Of a DNA stretch of 64,000 nucleotides, positions 1 through 8,832 are shown in pieces (position 1 is the stretch's first letter; every line of letters begins with the position of its first letter). Under the pieces are notes generated by a model. The model had not been told where the DNA came from and made no database searches. It saw only the letters and a program-made list of their open reading frames with translations. A program made the position numbers and the translations under genes. The DNA comes from an uncultured Maribacter sp. (lineage in GTDB: Bacteria > Bacteroidota > Bacteroidia > Flavobacteriales > Flavobacteriaceae), in the NCBI GenBank assembly GCA_947504045.1, contig CANNFY010000001.1:248001-312000 (forward strand), in the 5' to 3' direction.

Positions 1-969
1 CCAATAATAACAGGTTCCGATGCGGAAGGTGCTGGAGAAATGTTTAAAGTTACCACTTTAGACCAAAAAAACACTCCTCTAACAGAAGAAGGAGAAGTTA
101 ATTATAAAGAAGATTTTTTTGGTAAAGAAACTAACTTAACTGTATCTGGCCAATTAGAAGCAGAAACATATGCTATGGCTCTCGGAAAAGTATACACTTT
201 TGGCCCTACATTTAGAGCAGAAAACTCAAACACCTCTAGGCACTTAGCAGAATTTTGGATGGTAGAACCAGAAGTAGCGTTTAATGATTTAGACGCAAAT
301 ATGGATTTAGCTGAAGATTTTATAAAAGAAGTACTAAAATACGTTTTAGAAAACTGTTCTGAAGATTTAGCATTTTTAGAAAAAAGGTTATTAGACGAAG
401 AAAAGTCTAAACCACAAGCAGAACGTAGTGATATGCCTTTGCTTGAAAAATTAAAATTTGTAACAGAAAACAACTTTAAAAGAGTTAGTTACACAGAAGC
501 AATAGACATATTAAGAAATAGCAAACCTAACAAAAAGAAAAAATTTAAATACCCAATTGATGCTTGGGGAGCAGATTTACAAAGCGAACACGAGCGTTAT
601 TTAGTGGAAAAACACTTTAAATGTCCTGTAATATTATTTGATTACCCTGCAGATATTAAAGCATTTTATATGCGTTTAAATGAAGATGGCAAAACCGTAA
701 GAGCAATGGATATTCTTTTCCCAGGTATTGGTGAAATAGTTGGAGGATCACAAAGAGAAGAACGTTTAGATGTTCTAAAAGAAAAAATAGCCGCACTTGG
801 TATAGATGAAAAAGAACTTTGGTGGTATTTAGATTTAAGAAAATTTGGTAGTGCTGTTCATAGCGGTTTTGGACTAGGTTTTGAACGTCTTGTTCTTTTC
901 GCTACAGGAATGAGTAATATAAGAGATGTTATTCCTTTTCCAAGAACCCCTCAAAATGCTGAATTTTAA
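1..969 (+). CDS. asnS: Asparaginyl-tRNA synthetase, C-terminal part (cut by window edge)
   Basis: Class II aminoacyl-tRNA synthetase that charges tRNA-Asn. The reading frame is open from base 1 ([20 protein letters not shown]), so the true start and the N-terminal anticodon-binding domain lie outside the window. Visible are the motif 2 region ([25 protein letters not shown]) in two pieces and the C-terminal motif 3 ([15 protein letters not shown] followed by [10 protein letters not shown]), typical of bacterial AsnRS. The stop is TAA at 967-969. It lies 41 bases before rpoN on the same strand, so read-through is possible. Identity is secure from the motifs; only the C-terminal two thirds or so are seen. 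Confidence 0.96.
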   Translation, partial: PIITGSDAEGAGEMFKVTTLDQKNTPLTEEGEVNYKEDFFGKETNLTVSGQLEAETYAMALGKVYTFGPTFRAENSNTSRHLAEFWMVEPEVAFNDLDANMDLAEDFIKEVLKYVLENCSEDLAFLEKRLLDEEKSKPQAERSDMPLLEKLKFVTENNFKRVSYTEAIDILRNSKPNKKKKFKYPIDAWGADLQSEHERYLVEKHFKCPVILFDYPADIKAFYMRLNEDGKTVRAMDILFPGIGEIVGGSQREERLDVLKEKIAALGIDEKELWWYLDLRKFGSAVHSGFGLGFERLVLFATGMSNIRDVIPFPRTPQNAEF

Positions 970-1010
970 TTCAATTTTACTAACTTTAGTAGGCAGTACA
1001 AGATAAATAT

Positions 1011-2465
1011 ATGCTTAAACAACATTTACAGTTTAAATTATCTCAAAAATTATCTCCACAGCAAATACAGCTGATGAAGTTAATACAACTACCTACACAA
1101 GCTTTTGAACAGAGACTTAAAAGAGAATTAGAAGAAAACCCTGCTCTAGAAAAAGGAAAAGAAGAAGCGGAAAATAGTCAAGAAGATTACGATGATATTT
1201 ATGAAGAAACAGATAGCGAAACTATAACTGCAGAAGACATAAATATTGATGATTATTTAAGTGATGATGAAACTCCTGATTATCGAACAAAAGCGAACAA
1301 TTATAGCGCAGATGAAGATGAGAAAAGTATTCCATATGCTGCAGGCACAACATTTAATCAATTTTTAATAAACCAACTAACCACGGTAAATTTAAGTGAT
1401 GAAGAATGGTCTATTGCCGAATTTTTAGTTGGTAGTGTAGATGAAAGTGGTTATATAAGAAGGCCTGTTGCCGATATTTTAGATGATTTGGCATTTACGC
1501 AGAATATTTACACCGACGAATCTAAGATTGAAGAAGTATTTAAAATAGTTCAAGAACTAGACCCTCCTGGTGTTGCCGCTAGATCTTTAGAAGAATGTTT
1601 AATATTACAATTAAAAAGAAAAGAAATTACACCAAGTATAGAACTCGCCATAACTATTCTTGAAAAATCTTTCGATCATTTTATAAAAAAACATTACAAG
1701 AAACTTACCCAAAAGCATACAATTACAGAAGAACAGTTAAAAGACGCTATTTCTGAAATAGAAAAACTAAATCCTAAACCAGGAGGTTCTTTTGCTGGCA
1801 ACAATAGACTTGTAGAACATGTAGTCCCCGATTTTTCTATTAAAATAGTAGAAGGAGAACTAGAACTAACACTTAATGGCAGAAATGCTCCAGAATTGCA
1901 TGTAAGTAGAGAGTACAACAATATGCTACAGGGCTATAAAGACTCTAAAGAAAAATCAAAGTCTCAAAAAGACACCGTACTTTTTATAAAACAAAAATTA
2001 GATGCAGCAAAGTGGTTTATTGATGCTATTAGGCAAAGACAACAAACCTTGTTTATTACCATGAATGCAATAATGCATTACCAAAAAGAATATTTTTTAT
2101 CTGGAGACGAGCGTAGTATAAGACCAATGATATTAAAAGATATTGCGGATGAAATTAATATGGATGTTTCTACGGTATCTAGAGTAGCTAATAGTAAATA
2201 TGTAGATACCCCTTACGGCACAAAACTAATAAAAGAATACTTTTCTGAGTCGATGAAAAACGAACAAGGAGAAGATGTTTCTACAAAAGAAATTAAGAAA
2301 ATATTAGAAACTGTAATTAAAGAGGAAATAAAGAAAAAACCTTTAACAGACGATAAGTTAGCTGCAATATTAAAAGAAAAAGGATATCCTATTGCTAGAA
2401 GAACAGTAGCAAAATACCGAGAACAATTAGGAATACCTGTTGCCCGATTACGTAAAAAAATTTAA
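1011..2465 (+). CDS. rpoN: RNA polymerase sigma-54 factor
   Basis: Sigma-54, the alternative sigma factor that needs an AAA+ activator to open promoters. The 484 residues show the expected order: a glutamine-rich region I (residues 1-48, QKLSPQQIQLMKLIQLP), an acidic region II (about 50-110), the core-binding and HTH regions (STVSRVANSKYV), and the RpoN box ARRTVAKYRE at 462-471. Length matches the family. The stop codon overlaps the start of the next membrane-protein gene by one base (TAATG), so the two are translationally coupled. No sigma-54 activator with an AAA+ domain is encoded in the window. Confidence 0.97.
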   Translation: MLKQHLQFKLSQKLSPQQIQLMKLIQLPTQAFEQRLKRELEENPALEKGKEEAENSQEDYDDIYEETDSETITAEDINIDDYLSDDETPDYRTKANNYSADEDEKSIPYAAGTTFNQFLINQLTTVNLSDEEWSIAEFLVGSVDESGYIRRPVADILDDLAFTQNIYTDESKIEEVFKIVQELDPPGVAARSLEECLILQLKRKEITPSIELAITILEKSFDHFIKKHYKKLTQKHTITEEQLKDAISEIEKLNPKPGGSFAGNNRLVEHVVPDFSIKIVEGELELTLNGRNAPELHVSREYNNMLQGYKDSKEKSKSQKDTVLFIKQKLDAAKWFIDAIRQRQQTLFITMNAIMHYQKEYFLSGDERSIRPMILKDIADEINMDVSTVSRVANSKYVDTPYGTKLIKEYFSESMKNEQGEDVSTKEIKKILETVIKEEIKKKPLTDDKLAAILKEKGYPIARRTVAKYREQLGIPVARLRKKI

Positions 2466-3070
2466 TGAAAAATTTTCAAGAAGCAATTTCTTATATATTT
2501 CATCCTTTATTTACTCCTATAATTGGAACGCTTACTTACTTTTTATTAACTCCAAAATATAATCCGATACAATTACAAAGTAGTAGCATACTTCCTATAT
2601 TTATTTTAACAATAGTAATACCTATTATATCCTATCTAATACTTAAAAGTATAGGAATGGTAAATAGCATATTTATGCCTTCGTTGCAAGAAAGAAAATA
2701 TCCTTTATACATAAACATTACACTACTTCTAATCATCGTTTACAAGGTTATACCATACAACTATACAAGTGAGTTATATTATTTTTTTATTGGCCTTATA
2801 ATCGCTTATTTTAGTTCTTTAATACTACTTTTATTAAAATTTAAAAGCAGTATACATTTAATTTGCATGGGAAGTTTACTTATGTATTTAATAAGTTTAA
2901 GTATACATTTTGAAATAAATATAATAATTGCTTTAAGCATATTTACTATAGCAACAGGTTTAGTTGCTTCTTCTAGATTATATTTAAAAGCACATAATAA
3001 GGTTGAAATAATAATTGGGTTATTTATTGGCATATTTTCTCAGCTTCTTACTATAAAATTCTGGTTGTAG
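2465..3070 (+). CDS. Multi-pass membrane protein, PAP2-like tail
   Basis: A 201-residue, very hydrophobic protein with about six predicted membrane segments. Its end (SSRLYLKAHNKVEIIIGLFIG) resembles the last motif of PAP2-type phosphatases, which usually read SRxxLxaH-x-xxxVxxG, but the earlier catalytic motifs of PAP2 enzymes are not evident, so enzymatic activity is doubtful. Its ATG overlaps the rpoN stop by one base, indicating co-translation with sigma-54. This rpoN-membrane protein arrangement is, to my knowledge, common in flavobacteria, but the function is unknown. No hairpin terminator is obvious after it; the next gene faces the other way. Confidence 0.7.
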   Translation: MKNFQEAISYIFHPLFTPIIGTLTYFLLTPKYNPIQLQSSSILPIFILTIVIPIISYLILKSIGMVNSIFMPSLQERKYPLYINITLLLIIVYKVIPYNYTSELYYFFIGLIIAYFSSLILLLLKFKSSIHLICMGSLLMYLISLSIHFEINIIIALSIFTIATGLVASSRLYLKAHNKVEIIIGLFIGIFSQLLTIKFWL

Positions 3071-3132
3071 TAAATTACTAAATTAAAATATACTATACAG
3101 TAATTTCGAGTTTTTATAATGGATTAAAAAAT

Positions 3133-3822
3133 TTAGAGAATGTAAAAAATAAGACCTACTCTTAAAGGTTTCATTTTTATTATATCGCCATCTATAGTAA
3201 CAGAATCATTAAACAAATTACTTAAAGAATAATGTGCGTGAAGATTAAAAGTATTGTACCCAAAACTAAATGTTAAACCATATTGAAATTTGGTAGAATC
3301 CGTATTGTAAAAAGAATCTTTAAAATCATCTTCTACATATTTAGATCTTGTACTTACTACATATCCTAATTTTAAACCTGTATAAATTCTCCAAAATCTG
3401 TAATCCGTTGCACTAGCATTTCTCCAACGAAATTCTAAAGGAACCTCAATAATATGAGATTCAATTTTATTACGCTTAAAATCGCTTGCATTAGTTAAAA
3501 CCTCATAAGATATACCTGAGCTTGTTTCAGTTGCTCTAAGGTTAGAATAATAATTATTTAAGGCATATCCTAAACCCACACCTAAAGCTAATTTTCTAGA
3601 GTTATTTAATGGAATATCTTTAATAAATCCACTTTGTAAACCATAGGATAAATTTCTTTGGTTTACATCTGTAGGCTGATTAACTAAAAAATTATACGTG
3701 ACACCAATATAAAATTGATCTTCCAAAAAAGAGTCATCAACAATAACAGAATCTATTTTCTGCTGTGCGTTAGAATACAAAAAAAATAAAGTAAAAAAAG
3801 TACAAATTATTAAACGCATCAT
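3133..3822 (-). CDS. Outer-membrane beta-barrel protein (PorT/porin-like)
   Basis: A 229-residue protein with a signal peptide (MMRLIICTFFTLFFLYSNA-QQ) and alternating amphipathic strands ending in an aromatic/hydrophobic C-terminus (LRVGLIFYIL), as expected for a small outer-membrane beta-barrel. It resembles the PorT/outer-membrane-beta-barrel family common in Bacteroidota, but nothing in the sequence ties it specifically to type IX secretion. It lies downstream of the ExbB/ExbD operon on the same strand, separated from it by a hairpin terminator at 3846-3875, so it may be its own unit. Either of two adjacent ATG codons may be the start. Confidence 0.7.
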   Translation of the reverse strand: MMRLIICTFFTLFFLYSNAQQKIDSVIVDDSFLEDQFYIGVTYNFLVNQPTDVNQRNLSYGLQSGFIKDIPLNNSRKLALGVGLGYALNNYYSNLRATETSSGISYEVLTNASDFKRNKIESHIIEVPLEFRWRNASATDYRFWRIYTGLKLGYVVSTRSKYVEDDFKDSFYNTDSTKFQYGLTFSFGYNTFNLHAHYSLSNLFNDSVTIDGDIIKMKPLRVGLIFYIL

Positions 3823-3841
3823 ACTGTAAAGTTACAGAAAT

Positions 3842-3875
3842 AAAAAAACGCTTCAAATAAAAATTTGAAGCGTTT
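3842..3875 (-). terminator. Intrinsic terminator of the ExbB/ExbD operon
   Basis: A 12-13 bp perfect stem (aaacgcttcaaat / atttgaagcgttt) with a short A/T loop; on the minus strand it is followed by a T-run. It sits 30 bases past the stop of the last exbD gene. Confidence 0.8.
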
Positions 3876-3904
3876 AAAAAGTTTGAAAAATTTTATTAAC
3901 TAAT

Positions 3905-4381
3905 CTAATTTTTAAATGCGTCTCCTTCGTAAGTTGTATAATTTACTTTAAGAGCATTTACTTTTCTTAATTCAAGTTTAATATCAGATATTAAACCCAT
4001 ATTAGCTTCTTTATCCACTTTTAAAGATGTTGTTAATACATTTTGTAGATCCTGCGATTTCTTAGCACGTTCCATTAAAATATAATCTCCAACTTCATTA
4101 GGATTAGCGAATTTATCATTCAATTGAATTTTAGGTTCTGTACCAAATGTTTTAGTATACTCCTTAGTAGGTGCACCAACATAAATAGTAATTACCCTAT
4201 CTTTTTTTTCTAATTTTTTAATCTCATTAGCTTGTGGAAGTTCATTAGCAACTTTCACAGAACTATCTTTCATAACGGTTACCGTCATAAAAAAGAACAA
4301 AAGCATAAATACAATATCTGGAAGGGATGCAGTAGATACCGCAGGCACTTCACCATCTTTCTTTTTTGCAAATTTTGACAT
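3905..4381 (-). CDS. exbD: ExbD/TolR-family biopolymer transport protein (second copy)
   Basis: A 158-residue single-pass inner-membrane protein. It has a short cytoplasmic N-terminus, one membrane helix (about 22-38) carrying the conserved proton-path aspartate (D22 in SLPDIVFMLLFFF), and a periplasmic domain. ExbD with ExbB makes the proton-driven motor that energises TonB or related envelope proteins. It follows another exbD by 20 bases and closes the operon ahead of a hairpin terminator. No TonB gene is present, so the partner must be encoded elsewhere. The pair of ExbD paralogues suggests a heteromeric ExbD stalk. Confidence 0.93.
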   Translation of the reverse strand: MSKFAKKKDGEVPAVSTASLPDIVFMLLFFFMTVTVMKDSSVKVANELPQANEIKKLEKKDRVITIYVGAPTKEYTKTFGTEPKIQLNDKFANPNEVGDYILMERAKKSQDLQNVLTTSLKVDKEANMGLISDIKLELRKVNALKVNYTTYEGDAFKN

Positions 4382-4401
4382 ACTGTTTTATTTAACTTTT
4401 A

Positions 4402-5025
4402 TTAATTAGATGAAGAAGTTTCAGCTTCTGAAAGCTTTTGAGGAAACAATTCTTGTATTCTCTTAACTCGCTTCTTTAAATCTTCTTTTATACTTGCATC
4501 CGTTTCTGGATTAAGATATTGAGCTTCCATGTCTGTAAAATCTCTTTTATACAAACGCTGTGCTTCTCTATTTCTTAAATCGTTATAAGCTCCAACCAAT
4601 TCGTTTTGTACCGTTATATAGGTACCGTACTTGGTTTCTCTATCACTTTTTACAGAGATAATTGCTTTAGCAGGACTATCTGATGAACTACCATCTCTTT
4701 TCCCTTTGCAATAGCTACAATATTCAGGCGAACCTGAAGCTGCTCCTCCGTTATCTAAAAAAGCAATTGCTTTCTCTCTTAACTGATTTAATTGTATTAG
4801 CTCTCCATCGGCTAATAACTGACCATCTTTGTTTAAATTAACCTGAAAAATATTTTTCTGTTTAATTACAACATCAGTCTCTGGCGGCTCAATTGGCGGT
4901 AACATACGATCCAAACCTGCATCTGTTTCAATAGTAGTTGTTACTAAGAAAAAGATTAACAATAAGAATGCTATGTCTGCCATAGAACCGGCGCTTACTT
5001 CTGGTGCTCCCGCTCTTCTTGCCAT
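4402..5025 (-). CDS. exbD: ExbD/TolR-family biopolymer transport protein with Cys-containing insert
   Basis: A 207-residue ExbD paralogue. The membrane helix (about 15-32) contains the conserved aspartate D17 (SMADIAFLLLIFFLVTT). The periplasmic domain is longer than usual and carries a Gly/Ser-rich insert with a CxxC pair (C103, C106 in PEYCSYCKGKRDG), not present in the neighbouring exbD. It lies between a 143-residue membrane protein and the second exbD, 20 bases apart, in one operon. The insert could form a disulfide or bind a ligand; that is inference. The family assignment is firm. Confidence 0.93.
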   Translation of the reverse strand: MARRAGAPEVSAGSMADIAFLLLIFFLVTTTIETDAGLDRMLPPIEPPETDVVIKQKNIFQVNLNKDGQLLADGELIQLNQLREKAIAFLDNGGAASGSPEYCSYCKGKRDGSSSDSPAKAIISVKSDRETKYGTYITVQNELVGAYNDLRNREAQRLYKRDFTDMEAQYLNPETDASIKEDLKKRVKRIQELFPQKLSEAETSSSN

Positions 5026-5039
5026 AGTTGTCTTTTATA

Positions 5040-5471
5040 TTATTTACTAAACATTTTTTTTACTGCTGGTACTACCAATGATCCTACTGCTATTATGGTA
5101 AGGATATAAAAAATATTTAAACCCATTCCAATTTTCTTTACAGTACTTTCATCAGTCATCGCCATAGCCTTATCATCTACATCTGTTCCACTAGATAATA
5201 CATATGACAGAACTACAACTAATAAAAACCCACCTATTACAAATAAGGTTTTCTTAATCCCTTGAGGATTTGCAAGAAGGTTCTTTATAGTAAATATTAA
5301 ACTAAATACAACTGCTGCACCTAGTAGTAAATATGTAATTAAGAACATTGCGCCCATAGCGCCATTTTCTGCAGCCTCAGCAACAGGAACGTCTTTACCC
5401 GGAAGCATAAACCATAAGGCAGCTCCGACAACACCTATTACTATTAAAACTATTTTTAATATTTTATGCAT
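5040..5471 (-). CDS. Small membrane protein of the ExbB/ExbD operon
   Basis: A 143-residue protein with a hydrophobic N-terminal segment and three further predicted membrane spans. I do not recognise a named domain. It sits between exbB (24 bases upstream) and exbD (14 bases downstream) in the same direction, so it is probably an accessory part of the ExbB/ExbD motor. Genes of this size at this place are, as far as I know, usual in flavobacterial exb operons. Confidence 0.75.
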   Translation of the reverse strand: MHKILKIVLIVIGVVGAALWFMLPGKDVPVAEAAENGAMGAMFLITYLLLGAAVVFSLIFTIKNLLANPQGIKKTLFVIGGFLLVVVLSYVLSSGTDVDDKAMAMTDESTVKKIGMGLNIFYILTIIAVGSLVVPAVKKMFSK

Positions 5472-5495
5472 GACATTATTTGAATTTAGTCCGAC

Positions 5496-6251
5496 TTATT
5501 TTTTGTGATCTACCAACATATCAATCAATGAGATTGATGAATCTTCCATATCATTTACTATGCTATCAATTTTAGCAATAATGTAGTTATAAAAGATTTG
5601 TAGGATAATAGCCGTAATAAGACCAAATACTGTTGTTAATAATGCTACTTGAATATCACCTGCAATAAGAGATGCACTTAAGTTACCTACAGCTGCAATC
5701 TTTTGGAAGGCTTGGATCATACCAATTACCGTACCCATGAAACCAAGCATTGGTGCAATTGCGATAAATAAAGATAACCAAGAAACGTTTTTCTCTAATT
5801 GTCCCATTTGTACTCCACCATAAGCAACAACCGCTTTTTCTGCAGAGTCTATACTCTCACCTGCTCTATCTAATCCTTGATAGTATATAGATGCAACAGG
5901 TCCTTTTGTATTTCTACAAACCTCTTTTGCAGCTTCTACACCTCCAGAAGCTAAAGCATCTTCAACTTGTTGCTTTAACTTAGAAGAATTTGTACTTGCT
6001 AAGTTTAAATATATAATTCTTTCAATTGCAACAGCTAATCCTAATATTAAACACAACAATACTATCCCCATGAAGCCTGCGCCCCCAGTGATAAACATTT
6101 CTTTTAATACTTGTGTAAAGCTTTTTGCCGCTTCAGCGTCTCCTTGTAATATTACAACTGCTGCTGATGATTTTGCGCTTACGATATTTGCTGTTAAAAC
6201 AAATAACCCAGTCATTGCTAGGGTAGAAGATAATCTTTTCATTTTTTTCAA
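5496..6251 (-). CDS. exbB: MotA/TolQ/ExbB-family proton channel
   Basis: A 251-residue inner-membrane proton channel subunit that pairs with ExbD. After a signal-like N-terminal hydrophobic segment there is a periplasmic stretch, a membrane helix (about 57-78), a cytoplasmic loop, and two helices with the family signature (SWLSLFIAIAPMLGFMGTVIGMI, split; then VALLTTVFGLITAIILQIFYNYI). First gene of a four-gene operon (exbB, small membrane protein, exbD, exbD). It probably energises outer-membrane transport such as the SusC-type receptor seen at 18.4 kb, which needs TonB; that link is inference. Confidence 0.95.
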   Translation of the reverse strand: MKKMKRLSSTLAMTGLFVLTANIVSAKSSAAVVILQGDAEAAKSFTQVLKEMFITGGAGFMGIVLLCLILGLAVAIERIIYLNLASTNSSKLKQQVEDALASGGVEAAKEVCRNTKGPVASIYYQGLDRAGESIDSAEKAVVAYGGVQMGQLEKNVSWLSLFIAIAPMLGFMGTVIGMIQAFQKIAAVGNLSASLIAGDIQVALLTTVFGLITAIILQIFYNYIIAKIDSIVNDMEDSSISLIDMLVDHKK

Positions 6252-6317
6252 ACTTAAATTTAGTTAGTTAATAGGGTTAAAGATAAATAAAAAATACATT
6301 ATAATTAAAATTTTCTG

Positions 6318-6405
6318 CAGAGAGGAAGGGATTCGAACCCTCGATACCCTTTTGGGGTATACACACTTTCCAGGCGTGCGCCTTCGACCACTCGGCCACC
6401 TCTCT
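6318..6405 (-). tRNA. tRNA-Ser (GGA anticodon)
   Basis: On the minus strand the sequence folds as a class II tRNA of 88 bases: 7-bp acceptor stem agagagg/cctctct, discriminator G (the serine identity base), a long variable arm (taccccaaaagggta), T-arm ggttcgaatcc, and anticodon loop CTGGAAA giving GGA. CCA is not encoded. It lies between exbB and the asparaginase gene. Confidence 0.96.
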
Positions 6406-6472
6406 AGATTAGCCTTAAAGGTGTGCCAAATAACAAAAAAAATATTAGTTAAAGAAATATTATAAGTTATTT

Positions 6473-7504
6473 TTAACGCAATTCTCCTCGCAAAGATGTT
6501 TCAAAAATAGTTTTAAAGGACTTTAAAGACACCTCACTGCCTAACATATACATTAACTTAGCCGTAGCTGCCTCTAATGTAATATCCTTACCACTAATAA
6601 CTTGCATATCCTTTAACGCCCTGCTGGTTTCATACTGCCCCATTATAACACCACCTCCAGAGCACTGTGTTATATTAATAATTAATATATTGTTTTTTTT
6701 TGCTTTTTTTAACAAATTTAGAAACCATTCCTCTGTAAAAACATTTCCTGCGCCATATGTCTCCAAAATTATTGCTCTTAAACCAGGGGTTTCTAATACA
6801 GATTTTACTATTTGAATACTTAAACCTGGAAAAAGTTTTAGTATTGCTATATTGTTATCCATTTTTTTATGCACAAAAAACTTTTTTGAGGGCTTTTGCT
6901 TTAATAAATTTTCTTTATAAACTTTTAAATGCACACCTGACTCCACTAAAGGCGGATAATTTAAAGACGCAAAAGCCTCAAAATGTTCTGCATTAATTTT
7001 TGTTGTACAATTAGCCCTATAGAGTTTGTATTCAAAATACAAACCAACTTCTTGCACTACAGGCTTTCCTTTTTCTTTTAAGGCTGCAATTTGAATAGAA
7101 GTAATTAAATTTTCTTTTGCATCTGTTCTTAAATCTCCAATTGGCAATTGCGAGCCTGTAAAAATTACTGGCTTCGCTAAATTTTCTAAAAGAAAACTAA
7201 GTGCAGAAGAAGTATAGCTCATCGTATCACTACCATGCAAAACAACAAAACCATCATTACTATCATAATTATCCTCAATTATAGATGCAATTTTTAACCA
7301 GTGCTCTATATTCATATCCGAAGAATCTATAGGAGTTTCAAAAGAAACAGTTTTAATTGTACAATCTAACTGATTAAGCTCTGGAATTTTATTTAAAAGA
7401 TCATTAAAATCAAACGCCTTTAAAGACCCAGTTTCATAATCTTTTACCATACCAATTGTTCCTCCTGTATAGATTAATAGTATGGTACTCTTTTTTTCTT
7501 TCAA
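6473..7504 (-). CDS. ansA: Type I L-asparaginase
   Basis: Hydrolyses L-asparagine to aspartate and ammonia in the cytoplasm. The 343 residues contain both catalytic threonine motifs: TGGTIG at 13-18 and HGSDTM at 90-95 with T94, plus the downstream TDAKEN motif. There is no signal peptide, so it is the cytoplasmic type. The only upstream start before a stop is TTG at 7504; the next ATG (M19) would remove the first catalytic motif, so TTG is likely the real start. TatD follows upstream by 32 bases in the same direction, so the two are probably co-transcribed. Confidence 0.94.
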   Translation of the reverse strand: MKEKKSTILLIYTGGTIGMVKDYETGSLKAFDFNDLLNKIPELNQLDCTIKTVSFETPIDSSDMNIEHWLKIASIIEDNYDSNDGFVVLHGSDTMSYTSSALSFLLENLAKPVIFTGSQLPIGDLRTDAKENLITSIQIAALKEKGKPVVQEVGLYFEYKLYRANCTTKINAEHFEAFASLNYPPLVESGVHLKVYKENLLKQKPSKKFFVHKKMDNNIAILKLFPGLSIQIVKSVLETPGLRAIILETYGAGNVFTEEWFLNLLKKAKKNNILIINITQCSGGGVIMGQYETSRALKDMQVISGKDITLEAATAKLMYMLGSEVSLKSFKTIFETSLRGELR

Positions 7505-7536
7505 AATATTCTAATTTATTAAATACAGCTATTGTT

Positions 7537-8304
7537 TTATAGACCAAAAACCTCTTTAGAGTTTAAGGTAGTTTGCAAAGCTACCTCCTCTACCGGCAAT
7601 GTATATACTTCCGCAACTTTTTCTAGTACGTTTAAAATATATAAACTTTGATTTCTTTTTCCTCTATACGGAACAGGTGCTAAATATGGAGCGTCTGTCT
7701 CCAATACTATATTTTTAATATTAATTTGATTTAAAAATGTATCTATCTTTCCATTCTTAAAGGTAACTACACCACCTATTCCTAATTTCATTTTATAGGA
7801 TATAGCTTTCTTAGCCTGCTCCAAGGTTCCAGTAAAACAATGAAATATACCAAATAAATTTTCCCCTTTTTCCGACTCCAACACCTCAAAAACCTCATCA
7901 AAAGCATCTCTGCAATGTATAATTATAGGCAATTTATATTTTTTTGCTAGTTGAATTTGCTTTTTAAAAGCCTCTTGCTGTTCTTTTAAAAAAGTTTTGT
8001 CCCAATATAAATCTATTCCGATTTCTCCAACAGCACAATATTCTCCCCTAGCCAATTCTTCTTCAACATGCCGCAATTCATCTTTATAATTTTCTTTTAC
8101 GTGCGTAGGATGTAAACCTGACATTAAAAAAACATTGTCCGGAAACATTTTTTTTAATTGCAACATAGATTTTGTATAGCTAGAGTCTATTGCTGGAATA
8201 AAAAACCTTTTCACCCCTTTATCTATTGCATTTTGAATAGTCTCATTTCTATCCTCATCAAAGGCTTCGCTATATAAATGTGTATGTGTATCTGTTATAA
8301 TCAT
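7537..8304 (-). CDS. tatD: TatD-family metal-dependent hydrolase (DNase)
   Basis: A 255-residue TIM-barrel amidohydrolase-like enzyme; TatD proteins are metal-dependent 3'-5' nucleases. Metal-binding motifs are in place: DTHTHL at the N-terminus, GEIGID, IHCRDAF, FHCFTGT and the C-terminal ETDAPYLAP. Length is normal. It starts 36 bases from the divergently read aspartyl-protease-like gene and is followed by ansA, probably in one transcript. Confidence 0.93.
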   Translation of the reverse strand: MIITDTHTHLYSEAFDEDRNETIQNAIDKGVKRFFIPAIDSSYTKSMLQLKKMFPDNVFLMSGLHPTHVKENYKDELRHVEEELARGEYCAVGEIGIDLYWDKTFLKEQQEAFKKQIQLAKKYKLPIIIHCRDAFDEVFEVLESEKGENLFGIFHCFTGTLEQAKKAISYKMKLGIGGVVTFKNGKIDTFLNQINIKNIVLETDAPYLAPVPYRGKRNQSLYILNVLEKVAEVYTLPVEEVALQTTLNSKEVFGL

Positions 8305-8340
8305 CCTGTAAAAATAGCGTTATCTTTACAAAAAGAATAC

Positions 8341-8787
8341 ATGGCATCTCTTAAAAAATTCTTAGAAAAGAAAAACTATATAAAAATTCCCTTAGCGCTT
8401 ACTGCTACTAATCATTTTGAAATAATTGCTTCTATAAACGGTATAACCGGTAGGTTTATATTAGATACTGGAGCGTCTAACACATGTGTTGCGTTAGATA
8501 AAATTAATTTTTTCAACTTAACCACTAAAGAATCTAAAATTAAAGCTGCAGGAGCAGGAGCTACCGAAATGGAAACTTTAATTTCTACTAAAAACAGCAT
8601 ATCAATTAAAAACTGGGAAACAAAAAAAATAAAAATTGTGTTGTTTAATTTACAACATGTAAACACAGCTCTTACTTCTCAAAACAGTTTACCTGTTGAT
8701 GGCATTATTGGAGCGGATGTTTTAAAAAAAGCCAAGGCTATTATAGACTATAAAAAAAAGTGTGTTTATTTAAAACAAAAAGCCTAA
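8341..8787 (+). CDS. Retropepsin-like aspartyl protease domain protein
   Basis: A 148-residue protein with the clan AA signature: catalytic FILDTGASNTCV (D42) after a beta hairpin, and a later hydrophobic-Gly motif (DGIIGADVLKKAKAIIDY). Like other bacterial single-copy retropepsin folds, it would act as a homodimer. No signal peptide or membrane segment. The frame stays open upstream to 8278, but that would overlap tatD on the other strand, so ATG 8341 is preferred. It ends in a bidirectional terminator shared with sucB. Substrate unknown. Confidence 0.8.
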   Translation: MASLKKFLEKKNYIKIPLALTATNHFEIIASINGITGRFILDTGASNTCVALDKINFFNLTTKESKIKAAGAGATEMETLISTKNSISIKNWETKKIKIVLFNLQHVNTALTSQNSLPVDGIIGADVLKKAKAIIDYKKKCVYLKQKA

Positions 8788-8813
8788 AGACGTAAAATCT
8801 TTAGGCTTTTTTA
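8777..8813 (+). terminator. Bidirectional intrinsic terminator
   Basis: A 10-bp perfect stem (agcctaaaga / tctttaggct, 8781-8790 with 8798-8807) flanked by an A-run and a T-run, placed between the converging aspartyl-protease gene (+) and sucB (-). Works in either direction. Its left arm overlaps the stop of the protease gene. Confidence 0.85.
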
Positions 8814-8832
8814 ATATTCTAAAATTTAATCC

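Noticed and set aside
8296-8313. catcctgta resembling the rhamnose operator
   Set aside because: Only a short partial match, overlaps the tatD start region and is not near sugar genes.
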